39,732 nt of DNA. It comes from Rubripirellula sp. GTDB taxonomy: Bacteria; Planctomycetota; Planctomycetia; Pirellulales; Pirellulaceae. Location of the stretch: contig JARGNK010000048.1 of NCBI GenBank assembly GCA_029213145.1, positions 3,569 to 43,300 on the forward strand, read 5' to 3'. The notes beneath the pieces are model-generated. The model saw nothing but the letters and a program-made list of their open reading frames with translations, was not told the origin of the DNA and searched no databases. Below, piece after piece: positions 1 through 7,963 of the stretch. Within the stretch, counting starts at the first letter, position 1; each line of letters begins with the position of its first letter. Position numbers and translations under genes: made by a program.

Positions 1-60
1 GACCCGACCTGTGACCCGACCTGTGACCCGACCTGTGACCCGACCTGTGACCCGAAAGGT
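1..60. repeat. 12-bp tandem repeat, about 5 units
   Basis: Four identical copies of GACCCGACCTGT (1-12, 13-24, 25-36, 37-48) are followed by a diverged fifth unit, GACCCGAAAGGT (49-60). The array runs into the left edge, so its full length is unknown. It reads as repeated Thr-Arg-Pro-Val in the frame of the downstream oxidoreductase, but it lies upstream of that gene's signal peptide and is more likely an intergenic minisatellite than coding sequence. Confidence 0.9.
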
Positions 61-67
61 ACGATCC

Positions 68-1438
68 ATGCAGAACTCTCACCCATTCAACCGACGTCGT
101 TTCATTCAGGGAGCGACTGCCGCAGGGGCTAGTGGGTTGTTTCATGGAGCGACGCAAGTCGCTTTCGGCCAAGATTCGCCTAATGATCGTCCCACCTTTG
201 CCACCATTGGTCTTCGTAATCAGGGCTGGGCGATCACGTCCAAATCGTTCAAGTTTGCTGATTTTGCGGCAATGGCAGATGTGGACACCAACGTGCTCGG
301 TGCGAACCTTGAAAAAGCCAAAGCGAGCCAGGGAAAGAAACCAGACGGCTACGGAGACTATCGAAAAATACTTGATCGTCAGGACATTGACGCTGTCATG
401 ATCGCGACGCCAGACCATTGGCACACGAAAATCGCTTTGGAAGCGATGAGCGCTGGCAAAGATGTGTATTGCGAAAAACCGCTTACGCTGACGATCGCAG
501 AAGGCAAACTGATTGAACAGGCAGTCAAAGCAACCGGCCGTGTCTTTCAAGTTGGAACGATGCAACGGAGCGAATCTGGTCAGCGATTTCTTCAAGCAGT
601 CGCTTTAGTTAAGCATGGACGAATCGGTACCGTGAAACGAGTGACATGCGGGATCAACGGCATGTCAGCGTCACCTGTGATCCCAGTTGTCGATGTACCG
701 CAAGGGTTGGACTGGGATACTTGGCTGGGACCAGCTCCCAAGGTTCCGTATCGAGCTTTGCCAGAAATGCGCAAAGGGTATGGTGGCGGAGTTCCGTTGT
801 ACAGCAATTGTCATTACGCGTTCCGAAACTGGCATGAATACTCCGGCGGAAAACTAACCGATTGGGGTGCACACCATGTCGACATCGCATGCTGGGCCCT
901 TGGTGCAAGCGATACGGGACCGAGCAAAGTGACTCCACTGGAGTTTTCGTTGCCCGTTAAATACAAGGATGGAAATCCGGTCGTACAAGACCAATACAAT
1001 GCGGCCACAAGATTTAAGATCCAAGTCGATATGCCGAACGACGTCGAAATGATCATTACCAGCGAAGGTGACAACGGGATCCTATTCGAGGGCACGAAAG
1101 GCCGTTTCTTTGTAAACCGTGGCAAGATTGCTGGTAAGCCAGTGGAAGATCTTGCCACCAATCCACTACCCGATGGAGCGATCGAGGAAGTTTACGGCGG
1201 CAAAGTCAGCGCGAACCACACCGCTAACTTCATCGAAGCAATGCAGGCTCGAAAACAACCCATCTCTGACGTTTGGACTCACAACCGAATGCTTGAGATC
1301 TGCCATCTCTCGAACATCGCAATGCGTTTGAATCGAGCCTTGAAATGGGATCCCGCGAAACGGGAAATCATCGGTGATGCTCAGGCGAACTCGTTCCTTT
1401 CACGCGAGAATCGTCAGGGCTTCGAAATCGATGCCTGA
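68..1438 (+). CDS. Tat-exported Gfo/Idh/MocA family oxidoreductase
   Basis: Predicted NAD(P)-dependent dehydrogenase of the Gfo/Idh/MocA family, about 456 residues, probably acting on a sugar, sugar acid or cyclitol outside the cytoplasm. The N-terminus carries a twin-arginine motif (RRRFIQ, about residues 9-14) followed by a small-residue stretch (GATAAGASG), typical of planctomycete exported members. A Rossmann-type segment follows, with a degenerate dinucleotide loop (GLRNQG), then the family motif CEKPLT near residue 138 and the C-terminal alpha/beta substrate domain. I chose ATG 68 because the signal peptide begins there; an open frame continues upstream to position 11 but only through the 12-bp repeat. 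It is followed by a long gap, so it is probably the last gene of its transcript. The family is certain; the substrate is unknown. Confidence 0.93.
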   Translation: MQNSHPFNRRRFIQGATAAGASGLFHGATQVAFGQDSPNDRPTFATIGLRNQGWAITSKSFKFADFAAMADVDTNVLGANLEKAKASQGKKPDGYGDYRKILDRQDIDAVMIATPDHWHTKIALEAMSAGKDVYCEKPLTLTIAEGKLIEQAVKATGRVFQVGTMQRSESGQRFLQAVALVKHGRIGTVKRVTCGINGMSASPVIPVVDVPQGLDWDTWLGPAPKVPYRALPEMRKGYGGGVPLYSNCHYAFRNWHEYSGGKLTDWGAHHVDIACWALGASDTGPSKVTPLEFSLPVKYKDGNPVVQDQYNAATRFKIQVDMPNDVEMIITSEGDNGILFEGTKGRFFVNRGKIAGKPVEDLATNPLPDGAIEEVYGGKVSANHTANFIEAMQARKQPISDVWTHNRMLEICHLSNIAMRLNRALKWDPAKREIIGDAQANSFLSRENRQGFEIDA

Positions 1439-1518
1439 TGAGGACCGCGTTTCAGTCTGGCATGCTCTCGCGCGATAAACTCATCTCGTTTTATTCGACG
1501 ATCATCCGTTACCGCACT

Positions 1519-1574
1519 GCGTTGACGGATCTGCGTTGACGGATCTGCGTTGATAAATCTGCGTTGATGCCGCA
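1519..1574. repeat. 14-bp tandem repeat, 4 units decaying to the right
   Basis: Units start at 1519, 1533, 1547 and 1561. The first two are identical (GCGTTGACGGATCT), the third is GCGTTGATAAATCT, and the fourth matches only its first half (GCGTTGATGCCGCA). No gene overlaps it. Confidence 0.85.
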
Positions 1575-1705
1575 GGCCATTGATGAAGTCGCCCTTTGAT
1601 CGAGAATCGTTAACGATACCATGCCTCCGCATTCAGGCTCGCTCGGGCAGTCGAGGAAGAGTGCTTTGCGTTACGCGGCAAGCTTGCAAGGTATTCGTCG
1701 CTTGA

Positions 1706-1755
1706 CGTCTCAGCGAACCGATGAGACACGTACGCTTGAGGAATTCGCGTCTCAG
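1706..1755. promoter_or_regulatory. Repeated GTCTCA half-sites, possible activator-binding region
   Basis: CGTCTCAG occurs at 1706-1713 and 1748-1755, exactly 42 bp apart (about four helical turns). An inverted copy, TGAGAC, lies at 1722-1727 and forms a dyad with the first copy over a 9-bp spacer. The cluster is about 210-260 bp upstream of the sigma-54 promoter, where bacterial enhancer-binding proteins usually bind. The function is inferred from position only. Confidence 0.35.
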
Positions 1756-1966
1756 TGTGGTGCCACCTCGTCGCCTCTACCTCTTCTTCGCGGCAGCCGC
1801 CACGTCTTACCCCACTTCAAAACGCTGACTCCGTTTTGCGCTCTAGCTGGTCTGTTCGATACCTAGGGCACACGGGTAGCACACCAATCCGTGACAAAGC
1901 GGTCGAACTGTGCGATAACGCGCACATATTCGTGGTGACAGGCGATTCTGTTCGTGGAATCGACTC

Positions 1967-1982
1967 TGGCACTGCGATTGCA
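1967..1982 (+). promoter_or_regulatory. Sigma-54 (RpoN) -24/-12 promoter
   Basis: The sequence TGGCAC-TGCGA-TTGCA has GG at 1968-1969 and GC at 1980-1981 with exactly 10 bases between, and matches the RpoN core TGGCAC-N5-TTGC at every defined base. Transcription would begin near 1993, about 43 bases before the first stress-protein start codon at 2036. Eleven fixed positions make a chance match in this window unlikely. It would need an enhancer-binding protein, consistent with the repeated half-sites upstream. Confidence 0.7.
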
Positions 1983-2035
1983 TTAGAGGATTACAGATAC
2001 AGCTTGGACAGATTGAAATGGAGAGAGACGTAACT

Positions 2036-2950
2036 ATGAGACGCATCGTGATCGCATCGGATGGTTCGACTGGTGCCGAGGAAGCTGGTTGGTTGCTTTC
2101 TCACCTACCGCATCGGGAGCAGATTGAGGTGTTCGTGCTGACGGTCTTGCAGATGCCCACGGTCTACGCACACGGATCTCCCGGCTCGATGTCTGAATCG
2201 GTCGACCGCGAGCGCCAAGCGGCACAGCGAGCCTATGAACGCATCGCTTCCATGTTCGAGGGTGCCAATGTGTCGATGGAACACATCATCCGAGAGGGAC
2301 ATCGAGGCAAGGCAATTGTTGATGCTGCTCGCGAGCACAATACTGATCTCATTGTCTTGGGGGCACGTGGTCAATCGACCGTGCGACGGTTGCTGCTGGG
2401 AAGCATCAGTGACTATGTCGCCACCCATGCGCATTGTAGTGTGTTGGTCGTTCGCCCCACCGGGATTCGCGAACAGCAACGACCGATTCGGATCGCGATC
2501 GGTTATGACCAAGGCGGCCCAGCCGAAGCCTCGTTGCGCGAGTTTTGTGACACGCCATGGGGCGGCCAATCCGAGGTCCACACCGTTTCGGTTGTCTCTT
2601 ATGTTTCAGCGTTTCTAAATGAAATCGTGGTTGAAGCAGACGAAACCAAAGCTGCGGCGACGTCTGCTTTAGATGCTGCGACAGAACAGGTGCGACCCTC
2701 TGCTCCAAGCGTCCAATCGCACCTCATTGAATGCGACCACATCGGTGAAGGTCTGATTGAATTCCTGGAAGAGCACGGAATCGATTTGGTCGTCGTGGGA
2801 GAATCTCGACACTCAGCGTTGGGTCGAGTGCTGTTGGGCAGTGTCTCCCAGTTCGTCTTGCGACACGCTTCTTGCAGTGTTTGGGTAGCGCGGAACCAAA
2901 CAGTGAATGAGGTATTAGATGACTCACCGCGAACAGGTGCTGAACAATGA
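2036..2950 (+). CDS. Tandem-domain universal stress protein (UspA family)
   Basis: A cytoplasmic protein of about 304 residues made of two UspA (alpha/beta, ATP-binding type) domains, roughly 1-145 and 150-290. The first domain has a complete G-2X-G-9X-G-S nucleotide motif (GARG...LLLGS), so it should bind ATP. In the second, the matching stretch reads GESRHSALGRVLLGS, with the second glycine replaced by arginine, so binding there may be weaker. ATG 2036 is chosen over the in-frame ATG 2018 because GGAGAG at 2020-2025 then serves as the ribosome-binding site. The stop overlaps the next start by four bases (ATGA), indicating translational coupling with the second stress protein. It is the first gene after the sigma-54 promoter. 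Such proteins respond to energy, oxygen or stationary-phase stress; the specific trigger here is inference. Confidence 0.93.
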   Translation: MRRIVIASDGSTGAEEAGWLLSHLPHREQIEVFVLTVLQMPTVYAHGSPGSMSESVDRERQAAQRAYERIASMFEGANVSMEHIIREGHRGKAIVDAAREHNTDLIVLGARGQSTVRRLLLGSISDYVATHAHCSVLVVRPTGIREQQRPIRIAIGYDQGGPAEASLREFCDTPWGGQSEVHTVSVVSYVSAFLNEIVVEADETKAAATSALDAATEQVRPSAPSVQSHLIECDHIGEGLIEFLEEHGIDLVVVGESRHSALGRVLLGSVSQFVLRHASCSVWVARNQTVNEVLDDSPRTGAEQ

Positions 2951-3915
2951 AACGCTTCAAACACATTCTGATGTACGCAGGCACCGAACGAACGGAAGCT
3001 GCCATCTCACGGGCCGTAACCTTGGCAATGGAGAATGATGCTCGATTGACCTTGATGGATGTGGTAAAGCAAGTTCCGCGGGCATTGAGCGTACTCAGTG
3101 ATGCCGCTGAGCCAGAAGAAATCGAACAGCTCTTGCGTCAGGACCACCAGCAAAAGCTATTGAAAACCGCGAGTGAATATATCGATACGGGTGTGTCGAT
3201 CGATACCGTGGTGACCGTCGGTGACCCCGCGACAGAAATCGTCCGACGCGTCTTATCAGATCAACACGACTTAGTGATCAAGTGCGCCGACGGGATGTCC
3301 TCGGCCGGTCGTTTGTTCGGAAGTGTCGCGCGATCCCTGTTGAGAATATGTCCTTGTCCGCTGTGGATTCTAAAACCAGAGATTCATGGTGAATTTGATC
3401 GAGTATTGGCTGCGGTCGACATGGAATCCAGTGATCAAACGCATGGAGATCTGAACCGTGAAATCTTCGGGTTGGCAGCGTCGATCGCCGCCCGAGAGAA
3501 CGCGCAATTGGATGTCGTGACTGCCTGGGATGTCTGGATGGAAAATGCGTTGAGGCGACGCTCAGGGGATGTAGAGATTGACACGTTGGTGCATCAACAC
3601 GAACAACAAGTCCGCGATCGTCTTCATGAACTCTTGCAGACTTCGGAAAATTCGGTTCAGGAATCTCAATGCCACGTTCATCACGGACAGGCCGCCCGTG
3701 TGGTCCGGTCTGTCGCTGACCGACTGGAAGCAGATTTATTGGTCATGGGAACAGTTTGTCGAACCGGCGCAGCTGGATTCCTGATCGGCAACACCGCCGA
3801 AACGATCTTGGCCGATGTCACCTGTTCGATTCTCGCCCTGAAACCTGAGGGTTTCATCTCGCCGATCGAGATGGCAACCGAAACCAATCCCCTAACTGAA
3901 AAGTTCGCATCCTAG
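2947..3915 (+). CDS. Second tandem universal stress protein, UspE-like
   Basis: About 322 residues with two UspA-type domains (about 1-148 and 155-305). The second ends with VMGTVCRTGAAGFLIGNTAE, closely resembling the UspE signature of gamma-proteobacteria (GTVGRTG...LGNTAE), a tandem Usp subclass known for roles in low-oxygen and stress physiology. The nucleotide motif of domain 1 is poor (CADGMSSAGRLFGS), so ATP binding is doubtful. The ATG overlaps the preceding stop by four bases. A 12-bp gap containing AGAAAGG separates it from the cytochrome gene, so the operon continues. The family is certain; the UspE comparison rests on motif recall. Confidence 0.92.
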   Translation: MKRFKHILMYAGTERTEAAISRAVTLAMENDARLTLMDVVKQVPRALSVLSDAAEPEEIEQLLRQDHQQKLLKTASEYIDTGVSIDTVVTVGDPATEIVRRVLSDQHDLVIKCADGMSSAGRLFGSVARSLLRICPCPLWILKPEIHGEFDRVLAAVDMESSDQTHGDLNREIFGLAASIAARENAQLDVVTAWDVWMENALRRRSGDVEIDTLVHQHEQQVRDRLHELLQTSENSVQESQCHVHHGQAARVVRSVADRLEADLLVMGTVCRTGAAGFLIGNTAETILADVTCSILALKPEGFISPIEMATETNPLTEKFAS

Positions 3916-3927
3916 AAAGGTTTCCCG

Positions 3928-4437
3928 ATGAAACGACTGATTATCCCAATCGCCGCCTTGTTGACTGCCCTCATTGCCGGCTCTGCACAGAGCGACCCGC
4001 CAATCGTCGCGCAACAGACAACAGTCGCTCAGAAAGCAACCGAAAAGTCAGCTGAGAATCCGAAGCCAACCAAAGTGATGCCGCTGATGCAACTCAAGTT
4101 AGAAAAATCGAAGAAGATACTCGAGGGGTTGGCGTTGGAGGATTACGACATGATCGGCAAACATGCTCGATCGCTCAAACTACTAAGCCTGGAGGCAGGT
4201 TGGAATGTCATCCAAACGGAAGAGTACGCAACGCAAAGCCGGGACTTCCGCCGCACTTGTGATCTGATCGCAAAAGCGGCGAAAGAAAAAGAAATCGGCC
4301 GAGCCGCATTAGGCTACGTGGCATTGACTGTCCGTTGCGTGGAATGCCATGCCTACATGCGAGAACACAAGGTCGATGTCGCCCGCGCACCATCCCTTGA
4401 GACAAAGCCGTCTCTGGATGTAACGCAATCGAAGTAA
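3928..4437 (+). CDS. Exported cytochrome c'-like haem protein
   Basis: About 169 residues. The N-terminal signal peptide (MKRLIIPIAALLTALIAGSAQS) is followed by a low-complexity linker and an all-helical region with a single haem-attachment motif, CVECH, near residue 137, close to the C-terminus. One CXXCH placed late in a small helical domain is the layout of cytochrome c' and related class II cytochromes, which bind pentacoordinate haem and can trap nitric oxide. The protein should be exported and matured in the periplasm. AGAAAGG about 7 bases upstream is a good ribosome-binding site. Its place between two stress proteins and the kinase fusion suggests a role in nitrosative or low-oxygen stress. 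The motif is directly seen; the c' assignment is likely but not proven, and the NO role is inference. Confidence 0.75.
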   Translation: MKRLIIPIAALLTALIAGSAQSDPPIVAQQTTVAQKATEKSAENPKPTKVMPLMQLKLEKSKKILEGLALEDYDMIGKHARSLKLLSLEAGWNVIQTEEYATQSRDFRRTCDLIAKAAKEKEIGRAALGYVALTVRCVECHAYMREHKVDVARAPSLETKPSLDVTQSK

Positions 4438-4478
4438 CCCGATCGAACGATTAACCATGAGCTGTAAGGACCACCTCC

Positions 4479-6041
4479 GTGGCTGCTCATCTGCAAACCC
4501 GTCTGAATCCGCTTTCCGGTGATGAACTGATCGCGGATCTGCTGTCCGCGGATGCCTATCCCCAGCAATTCAAGGATCCCATCGTGCTGCACGAGACACA
4601 CGTCTCGTGGGTCCTGCTGGCGGGTGAGTTCGCGTACAAGATCAAGAAGCCTCTTAAAACCGGCTTTCTGGATTACTCGACACTGGCTTTGCGTGAACAA
4701 TTCTGTCACGAAGAAATCCGATTGGATCATCGCTACACGCCGGATCTCTACCTCGGTGTTGTGCCTATCACCTTGGTCAATGGACACGCGAAATTCGAGG
4801 CAACTGGACCACCAATTGAGTTTGCCGTCAAAATGAGGCGTTTTCCTGAAGACGCCTTGCTGAGCCATCGCATCGAACTTGGACTGCTGTCCTCTGTTGA
4901 AGTCAGGCAGTTGGCTGCTTCAATCGCGACCTTTCACCAGGCTGCTTATCGCTGGACAGAATCGAGTCCATTTGCGACCACCACTACCGTAACCAAAGAT
5001 TTTCACGACTGCTTGGATGATCTCGCCGTCAGCGTAGCGGCAGACCAAACCGACAGCAGCCGCACGCGTCTAAAAGGTTGGGCAGCCGAATTCCTGGCCG
5101 AACACAGCCACCAATTTGAAACCCGAATCGTTGGCGGTTTCATTCGCGAATGCCATGGTGATCTCCACCTAAACAACGTTGTTCAATTAGGTAATCGGTT
5201 GGTGCCCTTCGATGGGATTGAATTTAACGACTCATTCCGGTGGATTGATATCCTGAATGACACGGCCTTTTTAGTGATGGACTTCGCTGCCCACGACCAT
5301 AAAATTTTTGGTCTGCAATTCCTAAATACTTATCTGGAGCAGACAGGCGATTATGAATCGTTAATGTTGTTGAGATGGTACCTCGTTTATCGTGCACTGG
5401 TACGCGCAAAAGTTGCTGCGATTCGTGCGGGACAAGAACCGGGCCATGACTCAATCGCGCGGCGCGACTGCGACGATCATATTCGTCTCGCTGAGCAATT
5501 CGCCCATCCCAGGCCAGTGACACTGTGGATTACGCATGGCCTGAGTGGTAGTGGTAAAACAACCATCAGCAGTGCCTACGCGAACCACCAAGGTGCCATT
5601 CGATTGCGATCCGATGTCGAACGGAAGCGTTTGTTACGTCTCGCCACAAAAACGCAGACGGGCAACACGCAACGCGACCAGATCTACAGTTCGGAAGCCA
5701 CTGAGCAGACCTACAATCGACTGCTTCATTTGGCCGACAAAATCCTAAGGAGTGGATTCTCGGTCGTCGTGGATGCAACCTTTTTAAAGCAAGCTCATCG
5801 TGCTGCGTTCCAAAGTTTGGCCAGACGACTGAACATCACCTGGGGAATTCTGGATTGTGAACAGAGTATCGATGTCCTGCAGGATCGATTAGCTGCTCGG
5901 CAAGCCGCCGGGACTGACGCATCGGATGCGGATCTAGGGGTCCTGGAGCACCAGATCGCTACCCAAGAACCACTAACGCCGCTAGAACACCAGTCAGTCG
6001 TAACGAACTTGTCCGAGACTCCAGGTCGAATCAACCGCTAG
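4479..6041 (+). CDS. Bifunctional APH-like phosphotransferase / P-loop kinase
   Basis: A 520-residue fusion. Residues about 30-320 form an aminoglycoside-phosphotransferase-like (protein-kinase-fold) domain with the catalytic loop HGDLHLNN (226-233) and a metal-binding-type FDGIEFND (about 244-251). Residues about 347-515 form a P-loop kinase domain with Walker A GLSGSGKTT (354-362) and the following LRSDVERKRL, as in shikimate/gluconate-kinase-like enzymes. This architecture is a recognised bifunctional family of unknown substrate; nothing here indicates antibiotic resistance. The start is GTG 4479, supported by TAAGGA at 4465-4470. It ends the stress cluster, 41 bases after the cytochrome gene, and a hairpin follows at 6050-6090. 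I infer phosphorylation of a small metabolite under stress. Confidence 0.88.
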   Translation: MAAHLQTRLNPLSGDELIADLLSADAYPQQFKDPIVLHETHVSWVLLAGEFAYKIKKPLKTGFLDYSTLALREQFCHEEIRLDHRYTPDLYLGVVPITLVNGHAKFEATGPPIEFAVKMRRFPEDALLSHRIELGLLSSVEVRQLAASIATFHQAAYRWTESSPFATTTTVTKDFHDCLDDLAVSVAADQTDSSRTRLKGWAAEFLAEHSHQFETRIVGGFIRECHGDLHLNNVVQLGNRLVPFDGIEFNDSFRWIDILNDTAFLVMDFAAHDHKIFGLQFLNTYLEQTGDYESLMLLRWYLVYRALVRAKVAAIRAGQEPGHDSIARRDCDDHIRLAEQFAHPRPVTLWITHGLSGSGKTTISSAYANHQGAIRLRSDVERKRLLRLATKTQTGNTQRDQIYSSEATEQTYNRLLHLADKILRSGFSVVVDATFLKQAHRAAFQSLARRLNITWGILDCEQSIDVLQDRLAARQAAGTDASDADLGVLEHQIATQEPLTPLEHQSVVTNLSETPGRINR

Positions 6042-6049
6042 GTCATCTT

Positions 6050-6090
6050 GGCAGGCATTTCGATTCTCTGTTCGAGAGGCAATGCCGGCC
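6050..6090 (+). terminator. Hairpin after the stress cluster
   Basis: GGC-A-GGCATT (6050-6059) pairs with AATGCC-G-GCC (6081-6090), with one mismatch, around an inner CTCT/AGAG stem (6066-6069 with 6075-6078). It starts nine bases after the kinase stop codon. There is no T-tract, so it may be a factor-dependent terminator or an mRNA-stabilising 3' hairpin. Confidence 0.45.
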
Positions 6091-6298
6091 CCGTGAGCGA
6101 CTAGAATCAGCGCCGTGAGTGATTCTTTTCGCATCCCGTCCATATGACCCTCCCAACAGGCTACCGTCATTAAGACTCCCTCGTGAAATTCTGTCTCAAA
6201 CTTTCTGGACGTATCAACAGTCCAATTCAATCACAACCAGATGAAATCTCGGCCATCTAGCTTGTCTGGTTGGATCTGTCAGCCAAAATGAAGCGTGG

Positions 6299-7528
6299 AT
6301 GAACGAACCGATATCTCAAACTGAACCAAGCTGGCCCTTTCCGCGATGGTGGGCCGCCTTCGTGATCGCCTTGGTGGCGGTCACGTGGAAGTTGTGGTTC
6401 GCATGGTCTGCGACCGCGTATCCGACCGTCGCTCTATTTGGACCGGAGACTTCGGTACCGTCATTTGTAGGCATTGCTGCATCGGTCGTTCTGGTCGGCA
6501 GCCTGATCGGGATCGTGGTCAGCCCACGAAAATTGCGGTCTCTCTGGTGGCTTGTCTTAACCGCATTGGTCATCTCGTTTGTTACCGATCAACATCGATT
6601 GCAACCTTGGGCGTATCAAACGGCGATTTACGCGATCGTATTCGCCACTCTGGAGAGAAGATTCGCGTACCGCTTTTTGGTTTTGATTGCGTCCAGCGTC
6701 TACATTTACAGCGCGTTAGGAAAAATTGACTATCAATTTCTCCACACAGTAGGACAGGACTTCTTGGGTGTATTGGCAACCCCATTAGGCGGTTTTCCAG
6801 ATGATTGGGAACTCGCTGCTCGCGCAAAAATCGCGATTCTTTTTCCAGTCACTGAGCTTTTGCTTGGTTTTGCGCTTTTGTTTCCTTTCACTTGTCGCAT
6901 CGCCGCGGTTGGCGTGATGGGAATGCACATTGCGTTACTTGTGATTCTGGGACCTTGGGGCTTAAACCACAGCACCGGTGTCCTAGCGTGGAATTTGTGT
7001 TTGCTGGTCCAAGCTTATCTGCTCTTTTTTCAGCACCCGAATATCTCACTCTCAAGCCCCGCCGCGGAGCCCGACAAGGGATTGTTGTGGTTGAATGCCA
7101 CCCTGACTGCGTGCGTGATGTTGGCACCCCTACTGGAAAGGAGCAGCTATTGGGATCATTGGCTGTCCTGGTCGCTCTATTCGCCTCACACGAGCCGTTT
7201 AGAGCTTGCGGTGCATGAATCTGCTATTGGACAACTTGGGCCTGAGATCCAACCACATGTCGAACCAGACACCGATGGCGATCGCTGGCACCGTTTGGCT
7301 TTGGATCGCTGGTCGCTAACGGATCGCGGTGTCCCGCTATACCCGCAAGCCCGCTACCAACTTGGCTTGGCGGTGAAAATGGCATCCCGTGACGGGCTCA
7401 GCGATGACATTCGCGGCCGACTACGAAGCGTGTCGAATCGTTGGACCGGAAAACGCACCGAGCAACCCCTACTTGGACTGAAGGAACTCCGAGACCAAGC
7501 AAACTCCTATTGGCTTTGGTGGCGATGA
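6299..7528 (+). CDS. DoxX/MauE-like polytopic membrane protein
   Basis: About 409 residues. The first 255 or so contain around seven hydrophobic segments. The central segment SVYIYSALGKIDYQFL followed by a helix pair resembles the DoxX/MauE fold, whose members act with redox partners in the inner membrane. The soluble C-terminal part (about 260-409) has no motif I recognise. The start is ATG 6299; no strong Shine-Dalgarno is visible (GCGTGG overlaps the start). The gene stands alone on its strand, about 250 bp after the kinase and converging on the DUF4404 gene. A function in electron transfer is possible but unproven; it could equally belong to the HTTM group. Real gene: high confidence; family: moderate. 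Confidence 0.75.
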   Translation: MNEPISQTEPSWPFPRWWAAFVIALVAVTWKLWFAWSATAYPTVALFGPETSVPSFVGIAASVVLVGSLIGIVVSPRKLRSLWWLVLTALVISFVTDQHRLQPWAYQTAIYAIVFATLERRFAYRFLVLIASSVYIYSALGKIDYQFLHTVGQDFLGVLATPLGGFPDDWELAARAKIAILFPVTELLLGFALLFPFTCRIAAVGVMGMHIALLVILGPWGLNHSTGVLAWNLCLLVQAYLLFFQHPNISLSSPAAEPDKGLLWLNATLTACVMLAPLLERSSYWDHWLSWSLYSPHTSRLELAVHESAIGQLGPEIQPHVEPDTDGDRWHRLALDRWSLTDRGVPLYPQARYQLGLAVKMASRDGLSDDIRGRLRSVSNRWTGKRTEQPLLGLKELRDQANSYWLWWR

Positions 7529-7679
7529 GCACGACTCAGTTGGTGCCAATCATGCCAAAAGATCCGTTTCAGAGCGGATTATCCGCGACCTCGATCAGGA
7601 ATCATCCGACCGGCAAGTCTCCACGAACCCGAACCTAGATTGATTGCGGGTGTGTTGCACTGGATTCCCAGATGACGTG

Positions 7680-7940
7680 TTAGATACCCATCTGCTGCAG
7701 GATATCGGCAATCCGCCCAAGCCGAGTGGTTAGCACGGGATGTGAGTCCTCAAACCGCTGGGCGGAGTGGGCAACCCGTTCGCTCAGGCTTTCACCATCT
7801 TCACCTTGTCGCTCCAACGCCGATTGAATCTCTGTCATCGTGTCACGCAGATTTTCAACATCCGTCGGGTCAAGATGATCCGCATCGGAAAGTTGTTGAT
7901 GCACTGCGTCAAGTGCTTCGGCGAGTTCTCGGTCCGTCAT
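7680..7940 (-). CDS. DUF4404 family small protein
   Basis: An 86-residue soluble, mostly helical, acidic protein starting MTDRELAEALDAVHQQL. It matches my recollection of DUF4404 in its N-terminal helix with leucine heptads, the central TEIQSALERQ helix and the C-terminal LGRIADILQQMGI helix; function unknown. ATG 7940 is chosen because AGGGGAG lies about 8 bases upstream; a longer open frame to 8057 only overlaps the preceding gene. It follows the oxidoreductase by 23 bases, so it is probably the third gene of that operon. Confidence 0.8.
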   Translation of the reverse strand: MTDRELAEALDAVHQQLSDADHLDPTDVENLRDTMTEIQSALERQGEDGESLSERVAHSAQRFEDSHPVLTTRLGRIADILQQMGI

Positions 7941-7963
7941 AGTGGTGACTCCCCTACCCTTTC

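Larger units (their letters stand above)
1439..2035. other. 598-bp gene-free regulatory region
   Basis: No convincing gene. Short open frames here (for example 1621-1866) have no recognisable domain. The stretch holds a 14-bp tandem repeat (1519-1574), three copies of a GTCTCA half-site (1707-1754) and a sigma-54-type promoter (1967-1982) reading toward the universal stress genes. The length suits an upstream enhancer plus promoter arrangement. Confidence 0.6.

Noticed and set aside
11..67. N-terminal extension of the first oxidoreductase (repeated TRPV)
   Set aside because: It consists of the intergenic 12-bp repeat; the Tat signal peptide starts at 68.
1621..2033. Small open frames before the Usp genes
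   Set aside because: No ribosome-binding site or recognisable sequence, and they overlap the repeats and the sigma-54 promoter.
4479..6041. Aminoglycoside resistance gene
   Set aside because: The APH-like fold is fused to a P-loop kinase of a known but uncharacterised fusion family; the context is stress metabolism, not resistance.
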